NCBI RefSeq assembly: GCF_036962705.1
Contig: NZ_JBALOQ010000002.1
Coordinates: 1-64,000, forward strand
Reading direction: 5' to 3'
Length of the DNA: 64,000 nt
Source of the DNA: Ferdinandcohnia sp036962705
GTDB lineage: Bacteria; Bacillota; Bacilli; Bacillales; Bacillaceae_L
Shown here: positions 25,573 through 34,247 of the stretch, in pieces
How the letters are laid out: each line of letters begins with the position of its first letter
How positions within the stretch are numbered: the first letter of the stretch is position 1
Made by a program: the position numbers and the translations under genes
Notes under the pieces: generated by a model
Told to the model about the DNA's origin: nothing
What the model saw: only the letters and a program-made list of their open reading frames with translations
The model's database searches: none

Positions 25573-25601
25573 TTGACTTTAGATTTTTCACATACTATAA
25601 T
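25573..25601 (+). promoter_or_regulatory. Sigma-A promoter of the SAM-controlled ABC operon
   Basis: TTGACT (25573-25578), 17 bp, TATAAT (25596-25601). Transcription would begin about 35 nt before the riboswitch. Confidence 0.75.
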
Positions 25602-25643
25602 CCTTTTATAAAGCAAAACAGGAACGTATTAATTTAATAAAGA

Positions 25644-25793
25644 CTCTTATCCAGAGCGGTGGAGGGACATGGCCCTACGAAACCCGGCAACCTTCAAGAT
25701 TATTCTTGAAAAGGTGCTAATTCCAACAGGTATAAATACCTGAGAGATAAGAGGAGGAAAAAAGCCCTCTTCTTATTGAAGAGGGCTTTTTCT
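25644..25793 (+). promoter_or_regulatory. SAM-I (S-box) riboswitch with terminator
   Basis: P1 is formed by CTCTTATC (25644-25651) and GATAAGAG (25746-25753). The conserved core CCAGAGCGGTGGAGGGA, GGCCCTACGAAACCCGGCAA and the GGTGCTAATTCCAAC junction are all present. The 3' strand of P1, ATAAGAGGAGG, can instead pair with CCTCTTCTTAT (about 25767-25777) as antiterminator, in competition with the terminator AGCCCTCTTC / GAAGAGGGCT plus T-run (25763-25793). SAM binding thus turns off the following transporter when methionine is plentiful. Confidence 0.95.
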
Positions 25794-25878
25794 ATCGCTT
25801 AAAAGATGAAGGTTTGGAATTACATTAGTATAATCTTGAGTTTTTCTATAAAAATACTGAGTGAAGAGGAGACGAGAT

Positions 25879-26874
25879 ATGAAAAACATAGGTACATTTC
25901 TTATTGCAGCACTGATTTTAATTGGGATTGTCGGTTGTTCCGATAGCACAGGTAAAGCTAGCCAAGGGAACAAAAAACCAGAAAAAATTACATTAGATTA
26001 TGCCTTTTACTCTCCAACTAGTCTTGTGTTAAAAGAATTTGGTTGGGCAGAGGAAGCATTCAAGGAAGAAGGAATTAAGGTTGAGTTTGTTCTTAGCCAG
26101 GGAAGTAATAAAGCCCTCGAATTCTTGAACAGTGGAAGCGCTGATTTTGGTTCATCTGCAGGGGCAGCTGCTTTAATGGCAAAAGCAAACGGTGCACCGA
26201 TTGAATCCGTTTATATTTATTCAAAGCCAGAGTGGACTGCACTTGTAGCGAATAAAGATTCTAAGATTCAAAGTGTAAGTGACTTAAAAGGGAAAAAGGT
26301 CGCCGCAACCATCGGGACTGACCCCTATATTTTCCTATTGCGGGCCCTAGATGAGGAAGGATTAAGTCCATCCGATGTTGAGATTGTCAATCTACAGCAT
26401 GGAGATGGAGCGGGGGCTTTATCATCTGGTCAGGTAGATGCATGGTCAGGACTAGATCCTCATATGGCAAGAGTTGAATTAGAAACAGACGCGAAGCTTT
26501 TCTATCGCAATGCTGATTTTAATACGTATGGGACTTTAAATGTCCGCTCGGAATTTGCGGAAAAATACCCCGGTTACGTTGAAAAGGTCATAGAAGTTTA
26601 CGAAAAGGCTCGTACTTGGGTTTTAGAAAATCCGGAAGAGGCTGCAGAAATTCTTGCAAAATCAGCAAATATTGATATTGATGTAGCACACAAGCAATTA
26701 AATGAACGCAATGATTTTTCTAATCCGGTGCCAGGGGAATCTCAAATTGAGGCATTAACGGAAGCGGGTAAGGTTCTTCAAGCACAGGATATCATCAAAA
26801 AAGACGTTGAATTGGAAAAAGTAATCGAAGAATTGATTAATCCGACGTTTGCGCAAAAAGTAATAAAACAATAA
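25879..26874 (+). CDS. ssuA: Sulfonate-type ABC transporter, substrate-binding lipoprotein
   Basis: The 331-residue protein has a lipoprotein signal (LIGIVGC, Cys about residue 20) and an SsuA/TauA/NMT1-type fold: LDYAFYSPTSLVLKEFGWAEE, then AGAAALMAKANGAP, LKGKKVAATIGTDP and QVDAWSGLDP. It captures an aliphatic sulfonate or related sulfur compound outside the membrane. The ATG at 25879 follows AGGAGACGAGAT, so the GTG six codons earlier is not used. Control by a SAM riboswitch suggests that the ligand feeds cysteine or methionine synthesis. The exact ligand is not known; no ssuD monooxygenase is nearby. Confidence 0.85.
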   Translation: MKNIGTFLIAALILIGIVGCSDSTGKASQGNKKPEKITLDYAFYSPTSLVLKEFGWAEEAFKEEGIKVEFVLSQGSNKALEFLNSGSADFGSSAGAAALMAKANGAPIESVYIYSKPEWTALVANKDSKIQSVSDLKGKKVAATIGTDPYIFLLRALDEEGLSPSDVEIVNLQHGDGAGALSSGQVDAWSGLDPHMARVELETDAKLFYRNADFNTYGTLNVRSEFAEKYPGYVEKVIEVYEKARTWVLENPEEAAEILAKSANIDIDVAHKQLNERNDFSNPVPGESQIEALTEAGKVLQAQDIIKKDVELEKVIEELINPTFAQKVIKQ

Positions 26875-26922
26875 GGGGCCCATTTTTCTAAGTGGCACCC
26901 CCTCTCTAAAGGAGGAGGCAAC

Positions 26923-27753
26923 ATGAACACAAAAGGCGAAGCGTTATCAAGGCAAATTAAGGTGAAGTCGAAAACACAATTTGTTTTATCAGGAAATGTA
27001 AAGGTAGTCCTACTTGGAAGTATCATACCTGCCATTTTACTTGTGATTTGGCAGTTTTTAAGCCATATCGGTGTCCTTGAAGCGCATCTTATGCCGGCAC
27101 CAACGGTCATCCTGGCGAAAATAATTGAATTCGCTGGGGATGGCAGTCTTTGGGGCCATATTGGAATTACTTTATATCGAATCTTTTTTGGTTTTCTTAT
27201 TGGCGTAGTTGCAGCTGTGATATTTGGTTCATTGGTCGGCTATTTTCGAATCGCGGAAGCATTATTGGATCCAATGCTTCAAGCCTTCCGTTCGATTCCA
27301 TCCCTTGCATGGGTACCCCTTTTTATCCTTTGGATGGGAATTGCTGAACCATCGAAAATTACACTAATTGCTGTTGGGGTGTTTTTTCCGGTGTATTTAA
27401 ACATTGTGTCAGGCATTCAGGGGGTTGACCGAAAGCTGATTGAAGTAGGGAAAATCTACAATTTTTCAACGTTCGAGTTAATTAGAAAGGTCATTTTGCC
27501 TGCTTCTCTGCCATCCTTTTTAGTTGGGATAAGAAGTGGTTTAGGACTAGGATGGATGTTTGTAGTTGCGGCTGAATTAATGGGAGCCAGTCAAGGGATT
27601 GGGTATTTGCTCGTCGTTGGTCAAAACTCATATTCTCCTGAAACGGTCATTGCAAGCATTGTGCTGTTTGCAATTTTAGGTAAAATAACGGACTCCGTTT
27701 TGAAGAAAACAGAGGAAAAAACACTTCATTGGCAGGACAGCTTTGTGAAGTAA
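26923..27753 (+). CDS. ssuC: Sulfonate-type ABC transporter, permease
   Basis: The 276-residue permease has about six membrane helices and the EAA loop region KVILPASLPSFLVGIRSGLG (an EAA-like VGKIYN...ILPASLP pattern) that contacts the ATPase. The family signature AFRSIPSLAWVPLFILWMGI is typical of SsuC/TauC. It follows the binding protein by 48 bp after GGAGGAGG and is second in the operon. Confidence 0.87.
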   Translation: MNTKGEALSRQIKVKSKTQFVLSGNVKVVLLGSIIPAILLVIWQFLSHIGVLEAHLMPAPTVILAKIIEFAGDGSLWGHIGITLYRIFFGFLIGVVAAVIFGSLVGYFRIAEALLDPMLQAFRSIPSLAWVPLFILWMGIAEPSKITLIAVGVFFPVYLNIVSGIQGVDRKLIEVGKIYNFSTFELIRKVILPASLPSFLVGIRSGLGLGWMFVVAAELMGASQGIGYLLVVGQNSYSPETVIASIVLFAILGKITDSVLKKTEEKTLHWQDSFVK

Positions 27754-27771
27754 GCTGAAAGGATGAAAAAA

Positions 27772-28485
27772 ATGCTAGCAGTTCATAATGTTTCACGAAC
27801 CTTTTCGAACGGTACGACGGGGTTTAAAAACATCAGCTTTGAAACAAAACAAGGTGAAATCATTGGTGTGCTAGGCACGAGTGGGTGTGGAAAAAGTACC
27901 TTATTGCGCGTCTTATCTGGATTGGACCCGGATTATTCAGGTTCGGTGGAAATCAGCGGTGACACGATCAAATCTGTTCATGAAAAGGTAGGAGTTATTT
28001 TTCAAGAATCGCGTTTAATGCCATGGTTGAAAGTAATCGAAAATATCGCATTTGGTTTAAAGAATGATAGTCAGAAAAATGAAAAGGCACAAGAATATGT
28101 AAAACTAGTTGGGTTGCAGGGTTTTGAAAGTCACTATCCAAAGGATATATCCGGCGGGATGGCGCAACGTGTATCGATTGCCCGGGCGCTTATTACAGCA
28201 CCAGAAGTATTGCTGTTAGATGAGCCATTTAGTGCACTTGATGCATTTACTAAAATGCAACTGCAGGATTTGTTGTTGACCATTTGGGATAAATATAAAT
28301 CTACCTTGATTTTAGTTACCCATGATATCGATGAAGCCCTATATTTATGTGACCGGATTATCGTGTTAAAAGGGCAGCCTGGCGAAATCTATCAATCCAT
28401 ACAAATTAATGAACCAAAGCCAAGGTCCCGTGGGGATGTAAAGTTAGCAGAAATGAAGGCAGAAATACTAGCACTATTAAGTTAA
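27772..28485 (+). CDS. ssuB: Sulfonate-type ABC transporter, ATPase
   Basis: The 237-residue ATPase shows Walker A GTSGCGKST near residue 38, a Q-loop in VIFQESRLMPW, the signature SGGMAQR near 130, Walker B VLLLDEPFSALD and the H-loop VTHDIDEALYL. It powers the importer encoded by the two preceding genes. The second ATG (27772) is nine bases from AAAGG and is a better start than the first one (27763), which touches it. The stop codon overlaps the first bases of a dispersed repeat hairpin. Confidence 0.88.
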   Translation: MLAVHNVSRTFSNGTTGFKNISFETKQGEIIGVLGTSGCGKSTLLRVLSGLDPDYSGSVEISGDTIKSVHEKVGVIFQESRLMPWLKVIENIAFGLKNDSQKNEKAQEYVKLVGLQGFESHYPKDISGGMAQRVSIARALITAPEVLLLDEPFSALDAFTKMQLQDLLLTIWDKYKSTLILVTHDIDEALYLCDRIIVLKGQPGEIYQSIQINEPKPRSRGDVKLAEMKAEILALLS

Positions 28486-28613
28486 CTTTATTCAGCAGAA
28501 GCCCTGGCTTCTACTGAATAAAGTTAAAGCCTCCGGCGGATGCCACGATTTTTTAAAGGAATTTTTCGAGCTTGCTCGAAAAATTCGGGCGCAAATACGC
28601 CAAGGCGCATTTG
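28484..28613. repeat. Hairpin + GCCTCCGGCGGATGCCAC + ACGCC/GGCGT intergenic repeat, copy 1
   Basis: AACTTTATTCAGCAGAAGCC pairs with GGCTTCTACTGAATAAAGTT; the 5' arm begins inside the ssuB stop codon. Then GCCTCCGGCGGATGCCAC, a small TTTTTCGAGC/GCTCGAAAAA stem and the closing palindrome CAAATACGCC-AA-GGCGCATTTG, which ends 21 bp before the next start codon. The long first hairpin may end or slow ssuABC transcription. Confidence 0.75.
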
Positions 28614-28633
28614 ATTGAAAGGGGATAGATGAA

Positions 28634-30349
28634 TTGACAGCCACAGAATTAGATTTCATAAAACCTTTTGACGGAGACTATAATCTTCATAATTATGATA
28701 AGGTTCGCACGTCTTTTTCCTGGGAGGAAATCAAAAAGGAATTTAGTTGGTATCAAACGGGGCAAGTGAATATGGCCCATGAATGCATTGATCGACATGT
28801 AGCAGAAGGATATGGAGACAAAGTCGCCCTTCACTATGTAAATGAAGATGAGGAACAAATTTTTACGTTTAAAGATATAAAAGATAAATCGGACCACCTA
28901 GCGACAGTGTTGAAGAAGTACGGAGTGAAAAAGGGAGATATTGTGTTTATCTTTTTACCGAAAAACCCTGACTGCTATATTGCGATGATCGCAGCGGTTA
29001 AGCTAGGGGCTGTTGCAGGTCCGCTATTTGAAGCGTTCATGGAGGATGCGGTTCGGGACCGTATTTCGGATTGTGAAGGTCGATTTCTTATTACAGACTC
29101 AGAGTTGGTGAAAAGAGTTCCAAAGCAAGAATTGCCTTCATTAGAAACAGTGTTCATTACGGAGGGGCCGGAAAAGTGTGAGGAAAATGAAATCTCTCTT
29201 GTGGATGCATTAGCAGAAACTCCTAGCGAGAATAATATCATTGAATGGTTAGATCTAGAGGCTCGGCTTAACATTCATTATACGAGTGGTTCAACAGGGA
29301 AGCCAAAAGGGATTGTTCATGCACATCGAGCGATGATTCAGCAGTACCAAACGGGCAAATGGGTCCTAGATTTAAAAGAGGATGATGTTTATTGGTGTAC
29401 AGCACACCCTGGTTGGGTAACGGGAACAGTGTATGGAATCTTTGCTCCTTGGCTAAATCGCGCAACAATTGTGGTCAATGGAGGTAGATTTAATGCCGAT
29501 TCCTGGTATTCAACGATTGAGAAAACAGGAGTAACGGTTTGGTATAGTGCACCTACCGCATTCAGAATGCTGAAGGCTGAAGGAAATAGTGTGCTGGAAA
29601 AATACGATCTTACTTCACTACGCCATATTTTAAGTGTGGGTGAGCCGTTAAATCCTGAAGTCATTGTCTGGGGAATCGAAGCGTTAGGGAAAAGAATCCA
29701 TGATACGTGGTGGATGACAGAAACAGGAGCGCAATTGATCGTGAATCTGCCATCAGAGGTTATTAAACCAGGCTCAATGGGAAGGCCTTTTCCTGGAATC
29801 GAAGTAGCTGTTCTAGACGATGATGGACATTCACTTCCTAATGGACAGATTGGCCATCTTGGCATAAAAGCGTCCTGGCCATCCATTATGAGAGAAGTAT
29901 GGAAAAATGAAGAGAAATTTAACTCGTATTTTTTAAATGGTTGGTATGTATCAGGTGATTTGGCTATTTTAGATGAGGATGGATATGTGTTTTTCCAGGG
30001 ACGAAGCGATGATATGATTAATTCATCTGGTGAACGCATTGGTCCATTTGAGGTTGAAAGCAAGCTAATTGAACACGAAGCAGTGGCAGAGGCAGGTGTG
30101 ATTGGAAAACCTGACGAATTAAGAGGAGAAATTGTAAAGGCGTTTATCGTATTAAAGAAAGGTTATAGTCCATCAACAGATTTATTAGAAGATATTCGCG
30201 TGTTTGTTAAACAAAATCTTGCTGCCCATGCGGCGCCAAGGGAAATTGAAGTATTGGATGAACTTCCAAAGACAAAAATCAGCGGGAAAATTTTAAGAAG
30301 AGAACTAAAGGCGCGCGAACTTCAAAAACTCATCAGTATTGATATCTAA
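28634..30349 (+). CDS. Acetyl-CoA synthetase-like acyl-CoA ligase (AcsA type)
   Basis: The 571-residue ANL-superfamily enzyme activates acetate or another short acid with ATP to acyl-AMP and then acyl-CoA. Core motifs are YTSGSTGKPKG near residue 217, the acetate-pocket run TAHPGWVTGTVYG, DTWWMTETG near 358, NGWYVSGDLA near 435 and the catalytic Lys in KTKISGKILRR near 547. Length fits B. subtilis AcsA (about 572). The A8 hinge reads DDMINSSGERIGPFEVES, slightly off the more usual form, so propionate or another small acid is possible. The start is TTG 28634 after AAAGGGG; the ATG at 28629 is quickly stopped. Confidence 0.86.
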   Translation: MTATELDFIKPFDGDYNLHNYDKVRTSFSWEEIKKEFSWYQTGQVNMAHECIDRHVAEGYGDKVALHYVNEDEEQIFTFKDIKDKSDHLATVLKKYGVKKGDIVFIFLPKNPDCYIAMIAAVKLGAVAGPLFEAFMEDAVRDRISDCEGRFLITDSELVKRVPKQELPSLETVFITEGPEKCEENEISLVDALAETPSENNIIEWLDLEARLNIHYTSGSTGKPKGIVHAHRAMIQQYQTGKWVLDLKEDDVYWCTAHPGWVTGTVYGIFAPWLNRATIVVNGGRFNADSWYSTIEKTGVTVWYSAPTAFRMLKAEGNSVLEKYDLTSLRHILSVGEPLNPEVIVWGIEALGKRIHDTWWMTETGAQLIVNLPSEVIKPGSMGRPFPGIEVAVLDDDGHSLPNGQIGHLGIKASWPSIMREVWKNEEKFNSYFLNGWYVSGDLAILDEDGYVFFQGRSDDMINSSGERIGPFEVESKLIEHEAVAEAGVIGKPDELRGEIVKAFIVLKKGYSPSTDLLEDIRVFVKQNLAAHAAPREIEVLDELPKTKISGKILRRELKARELQKLISIDI

Positions 30350-30493
30350 AAGTGAAACCTTGAATGAAGTAGTTTCGTCATATAAGCAGGGGTGATTGCC
30401 CTTGCTTTTTTGTATGGAAGTTTTATCTAGGCTAAGGTTTTTACGGAAACAGGAAATAAATGTTATAATTTGTGAAAAAGGGCGGTGGGTAGA

Positions 30494-31249
30494 ATGTGTT
30501 TAATTTTGTTCGCCTATCAAGCACATCCGGTCTATAAAATAATAGTTGCTGCAAACCGGGATGAGTTTCTTCAGCGGCCAACAGCTCCGATTCACTTCTG
30601 GGAGGATGAGCCTTCTCTTCTGGCGGGAAGAGATCTTGAAAAAATGGGAACCTGGATGGGGGTCACAAAACCCGGACGTTTTGCAGCCATAACAAACTAT
30701 CGAGACACAGGTGAGATTTTAGAAGGAAAACAATCGAGAGGAAAACTTGTAAAAGATGCGCTTACCTACAATGGCCAGATTGCTGAATATATGAAGCAGC
30801 TAGAAAAATCAAACGACCAGTATCCGGGCTACAATCTATTAGTCGGTGATCCGGATAATCTCTATTATTATTCAAATGTTGGAAAAAGCCTCGAAAAAGT
30901 AAAGCCGGGCATCCATGGGCTCAGCAACCATCTGCTCAATACAAAATGGCCGAAAGTAGAAAAAGGAAAAGATGGGCTTTCAAATGTCATTAAGGAAGAC
31001 AATCTAGTAGAGGACCTGTTAGGTTTACTTCAGAACACAGACCGACCAAATGATAATCTTCTACCTAAAACGGGAGTATCACTTGAATTGGAACGAGTTC
31101 TTTCTTCCTTATTTATTCAAACAAATGGGTATGGGACGAGAAGTTCGACCGTATTATTAATGTCGGATACAGAAATTCAGTATGTGGAGCGAACTTTTTC
31201 TAGCTCAGGAACAAGCGATCAAAAATTTCACTTTCCGATAGAGCCTTAA
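30494..31249 (+). CDS. NRDE (TANGO2-like) protein
   Basis: The 251-residue protein begins MCLILFAY and has AANRDEFLQRPT near residue 20, the Asn-Arg-Asp-Glu signature that names the family, with LAGRDLEKMGTWMG and GLSNHLLNTKWPKV later. Cys2 would become the N-terminal residue after Met removal, as in Ntn-type hydrolases, which supports the 30494 start. Members occur from bacteria to mitochondria and have been tied to heme or lipid handling; the reaction is not established. It is a single gene. Confidence 0.85.
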   Translation: MCLILFAYQAHPVYKIIVAANRDEFLQRPTAPIHFWEDEPSLLAGRDLEKMGTWMGVTKPGRFAAITNYRDTGEILEGKQSRGKLVKDALTYNGQIAEYMKQLEKSNDQYPGYNLLVGDPDNLYYYSNVGKSLEKVKPGIHGLSNHLLNTKWPKVEKGKDGLSNVIKEDNLVEDLLGLLQNTDRPNDNLLPKTGVSLELERVLSSLFIQTNGYGTRSSTVLLMSDTEIQYVERTFSSSGTSDQKFHFPIEP

Positions 31250-31399
31250 AAGAATGGAACTGTGGAATAGTATATAATAGAACAATGATGATAAATCTAT
31301 GGGGAAAAGTCGAAAAAGGGGAATGGAGTACGAAATTATCTATACTGTACTCTATTTTTTGTTTCTTTTTTTCAATTGTTACAGCTTGATAACAAGAGG

Positions 31400-31436
31400 G
31401 AATAAGGTGTATTTCATCTTGAAACACCCCTTATTC
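31400..31436. other. Hairpin in the 250-bp leader of the ATP-grasp operon
   Basis: GAATAAGGTGT pairs with ACACC-CC-TTATTC over a 14-nt loop. No T-run follows. It could be a leader structure or the end of a short upstream transcript. Confidence 0.4.
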
Positions 31437-31500
31437 TGTGTCAATATTGTAATGTTAGACAAAGGTCAATTTAGGAAGATAATCAAGGAGTCTGGTACAA

Positions 31501-32682
31501 ATGAACAATAAAGCAGTTGTTTTAGGAAACAATTATTATATAGGCTTAAGCACAATGAGATGTTTGGGTATAGAAGGCATACATACGGTAGCCGTCGATT
31601 ATTCTTATGAAAATACGTACGGAGCGGAATCCAAATATTGTTCGGAGCGAGTAATTGCACCACATTATAAAAAGGAAACGGAACAATTTATATCCTTTTT
31701 AAAGGAATATGCAAGAAAGCAAACCGCAAAACCGGTTTTAATTCCATGTCATGACTCCTATGTAGAAGTGATAGACGAATATTTAGATGAACTAAAAGAG
31801 TTCTATCTTATCCCTCAAACGGAGCAAGGACTTTATACGAAAACGATGGATAAGGATGAATTACATAAGCTGGCCGTGGAACACGGGATGGCGGTCCCGG
31901 AAACGGTTCATCTTGGAGAAGAAAACTTTTATGAAAAAATTGAAGAAAACATTCAGTTTCCATGTTTAGTCAAGCCTACTGATTCTCCTACGTTTGTATC
32001 TATTTTCCGTAGGAAGTTATTCAAGGTTCACAATCGACAGGAATTGGATGAGGCATTACAAAAAGCAAAAGACGCAAAACAAGAAGTCATTGTCCAACGA
32101 ATCATACCTGGATTTGATGACCATATGTATACATTTGACGCGTATTTAAATCAAGAAGCAAAGGTAACACACTGGATGACCTGTCAGAAATACCGTCAAT
32201 ACCCTATAAATTTTGGTGCATCTGTGTATACTGGACAGAAATATGTACCAGAGCTTTATGAAATCGGTTCTAAGTTTTTAGAAGCAATTGGATTTAAAGG
32301 CTTTGTAGAAATAGAATTTAAAAAGGATTCAGAAACGGGTAAGTATTACTTAATTGAACTAAATGTAAGAATAACCAACTTGAACAGTTTGTTATACAAG
32401 GTTGGGCTTAACTTCCCATATATCACATATCGTGAACTAACAGGTAATCCATTACCACCTAAAGCGATTGAACACGACACGAATCTGGTCTTTTGGTATG
32501 CGTATGAAGACTTCTACGCAATAAAGGGTTATTTAAAAACGGGTCAATTAACGAAGGCACAGGTCATTAAGTCCTTCTTTAAACCGAAGGCATATGCGAT
32601 CTGGGATTGGAAGGATCCGAAGCCTGCGTTTTCATATGCCGGTATAATTTCCAAAAAGCTACTAAAGAAAATTAAGAAATAA
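31501..32682 (+). CDS. ATP-grasp carboxylate-amine ligase, D-aspartate-ligase-like
   Basis: The 393-residue protein has an N-terminal nucleotide-like lobe (VVLGNNYYIGLSTMRCLG), the central ATP-grasp lobe (FPCLVKPTDSPTF, VIVQRIIPGFDDHM) and the metal-binding end FVEIEFKKD...LIELNVRITN, where Glu and Asn bind Mg-ATP. The layout and local phrases (LIPCHDSYVEVIDE, IPGxDDxM) recall, from memory, the D-aspartate ligases (Aslfm type) that attach D-Asp to the peptidoglycan stem of Enterococcus faecium. It starts an operon with a MurE-like ligase and AsnB, and an aspartate-type racemase lies 4.5 kb downstream, which supports such a role. It is cytoplasmic. Other carboxylate-amine ligations remain possible. 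Confidence 0.78.
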   Translation: MNNKAVVLGNNYYIGLSTMRCLGIEGIHTVAVDYSYENTYGAESKYCSERVIAPHYKKETEQFISFLKEYARKQTAKPVLIPCHDSYVEVIDEYLDELKEFYLIPQTEQGLYTKTMDKDELHKLAVEHGMAVPETVHLGEENFYEKIEENIQFPCLVKPTDSPTFVSIFRRKLFKVHNRQELDEALQKAKDAKQEVIVQRIIPGFDDHMYTFDAYLNQEAKVTHWMTCQKYRQYPINFGASVYTGQKYVPELYEIGSKFLEAIGFKGFVEIEFKKDSETGKYYLIELNVRITNLNSLLYKVGLNFPYITYRELTGNPLPPKAIEHDTNLVFWYAYEDFYAIKGYLKTGQLTKAQVIKSFFKPKAYAIWDWKDPKPAFSYAGIISKKLLKKIKK

Positions 32683-32720
32683 TGCGGGTAAGTTAAGGTC
32701 ATTAATTGGAGTGGATAACA

Positions 32721-34241
32721 ATGCATTTAAAATCAATTTTAAGTAATCTGGATTATACCGAAATAAAGGGAAGTCTTGAGGTAGATGTGACCTCCATTGC
32801 TTTTGATTCTAGGGAAGTAACAATGAACGGTGTTTTTGTTGCCATATCAGGATTCACAGTTGATGGTCATGACTATATTGAAAAAGCCATTAAAAAAGGT
32901 GCATCTGTCATTATTGTTGAGAGAGATATTTGGCTTGAGGATTATGTGACAATCATCAAGGTTTCGGATACAAGATTAGCGTTAGCTAGAATTGCTGCAA
33001 ACTTTTACGATAATCCAACTGAAAAATTAAATCTTATTGGGATTACAGGAACGAATGGTAAAACATCTACAACCTATTTTGTTAAATCTATCTTCGAACA
33101 GGCAAAAAAATCCATTGGTCTGATAGGAACAATGGGTACTATAATAAACAATAGGCATTTTGAAAATAAAAATACGACTCCTGAATCATTAAATTTACAG
33201 GGGATATTTTCAAAGATGGTAGATGAAGGTATTGATGATTGCATAATGGAAGTTTCCTCTCATGCGCTAGACTTAAATCGTGTAGCCTATAGCAATTTTA
33301 ATACGGCCATCTTTACGAATTTAACGCCCGATCACTTAGAGCTTCATAAAAACATGGAAGAGTATTTTAACGCAAAGGCTAAGCTTTTTGATTTAGCCCA
33401 AGATCATTTAATTATTAATGTAGACGATTCATATGGAAGAAGACTAATGGATAGGGTAAAAGACTCGAATAAATCCATTATTACGTATGGTATCAATCAG
33501 AAAGCAGACATATACCCAACCGATCTTCATTTTTATGCAGACTACAGCACTTTTCAATTAAATACGCCAACTGGTTCAATAGGTATAAAAGTAAATATAC
33601 CAGGTGTCATTTATGTGTATAATAGTTTAGCAGCTATCGCTTGTGCATACACCAATCATATTTCATTGGAAGATATTCAAGAAGGAATGGATGCTGTTAA
33701 GGGAATAAGAGGAAGGCTTGAGGTCATCTACCAAGATAAAGGTAGAAAGGTTGTCGTTGATTTTGCTCACACAGAAGATAGTTTAGAAAAAGCACTCTCA
33801 ACTTTAAGGCCTTATACGAAAGGTAGACTCATTGTGGTCTTTGGTGTTTATGCAGCACCCGGAAAAGATGGTAGTGATAAAAGAAGTGCGATGGGGAAAG
33901 TTGCAGCCACATATGCAGATTTATCGATTGTGACCTCTGATAATCCGAAGGAGCAGGATCCTAATTTAATTGTGAAAGAAATAGTAGAATCCATGAATGA
34001 GGTTAATGGGCAATATCATGTAGAAATAGATCGTCGAGAAGCGATTAAATATGCAATTGAAAACAGTCAAGACGGGGATGTTATCCTTCTTGCAGGAAAA
34101 GGCCATGAAACTGCACAGGTAATTGGCAATCAGGAAATTCCGTTTAATGAAAAAGAGATTGTGAAGGAACTAATAGCTAATGAACGGAAAAACAAACTCA
34201 AATTACAGTCAACTAGAAAATTTATAAAAATAAAAAGGTGA
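32721..34241 (+). CDS. MurE-like Mur ligase paralogue
   Basis: The 506-residue protein has the three Mur ligase domains: an N-terminal UDP-sugar domain (AFDSREVTMNGVFVAISG), the ATPase with GITGTNGKTST near residue 107, TTPESLNLQ and EVSSHALDLNRV, and the C-terminal domain with VDFAHTEDSLE and AGKGHETAQVIG. MurE adds the third residue to UDP-MurNAc-L-Ala-D-Glu. The specificity motif is DNPK at 407-410 instead of the DNPR of meso-diaminopimelate enzymes or the DNPA/N of lysine enzymes. The GGDRDxxKR segment of MurE is replaced by VYAAPGKDGSDKR. It is thus not the housekeeping MurE, which belongs in the dcw cluster. The ATG at 32721 follows GGAGTGG; an upstream TTG is not needed. Confidence 0.82.
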   Translation: MHLKSILSNLDYTEIKGSLEVDVTSIAFDSREVTMNGVFVAISGFTVDGHDYIEKAIKKGASVIIVERDIWLEDYVTIIKVSDTRLALARIAANFYDNPTEKLNLIGITGTNGKTSTTYFVKSIFEQAKKSIGLIGTMGTIINNRHFENKNTTPESLNLQGIFSKMVDEGIDDCIMEVSSHALDLNRVAYSNFNTAIFTNLTPDHLELHKNMEEYFNAKAKLFDLAQDHLIINVDDSYGRRLMDRVKDSNKSIITYGINQKADIYPTDLHFYADYSTFQLNTPTGSIGIKVNIPGVIYVYNSLAAIACAYTNHISLEDIQEGMDAVKGIRGRLEVIYQDKGRKVVVDFAHTEDSLEKALSTLRPYTKGRLIVVFGVYAAPGKDGSDKRSAMGKVAATYADLSIVTSDNPKEQDPNLIVKEIVESMNEVNGQYHVEIDRREAIKYAIENSQDGDVILLAGKGHETAQVIGNQEIPFNEKEIVKELIANERKNKLKLQSTRKFIKIKR

Positions 34242-34247
34242 TAAACT

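Noticed and set aside
28975..30063. Long minus-strand frames within the acetyl-CoA synthetase-like gene
   Set aside because: Antisense shadows of a well-supported gene with full catalytic motifs.
31299..31511. 70-codon plus-strand ORF before the ATP-grasp gene
   Set aside because: No good ribosome site, overlaps the next start, and contains the leader hairpin.
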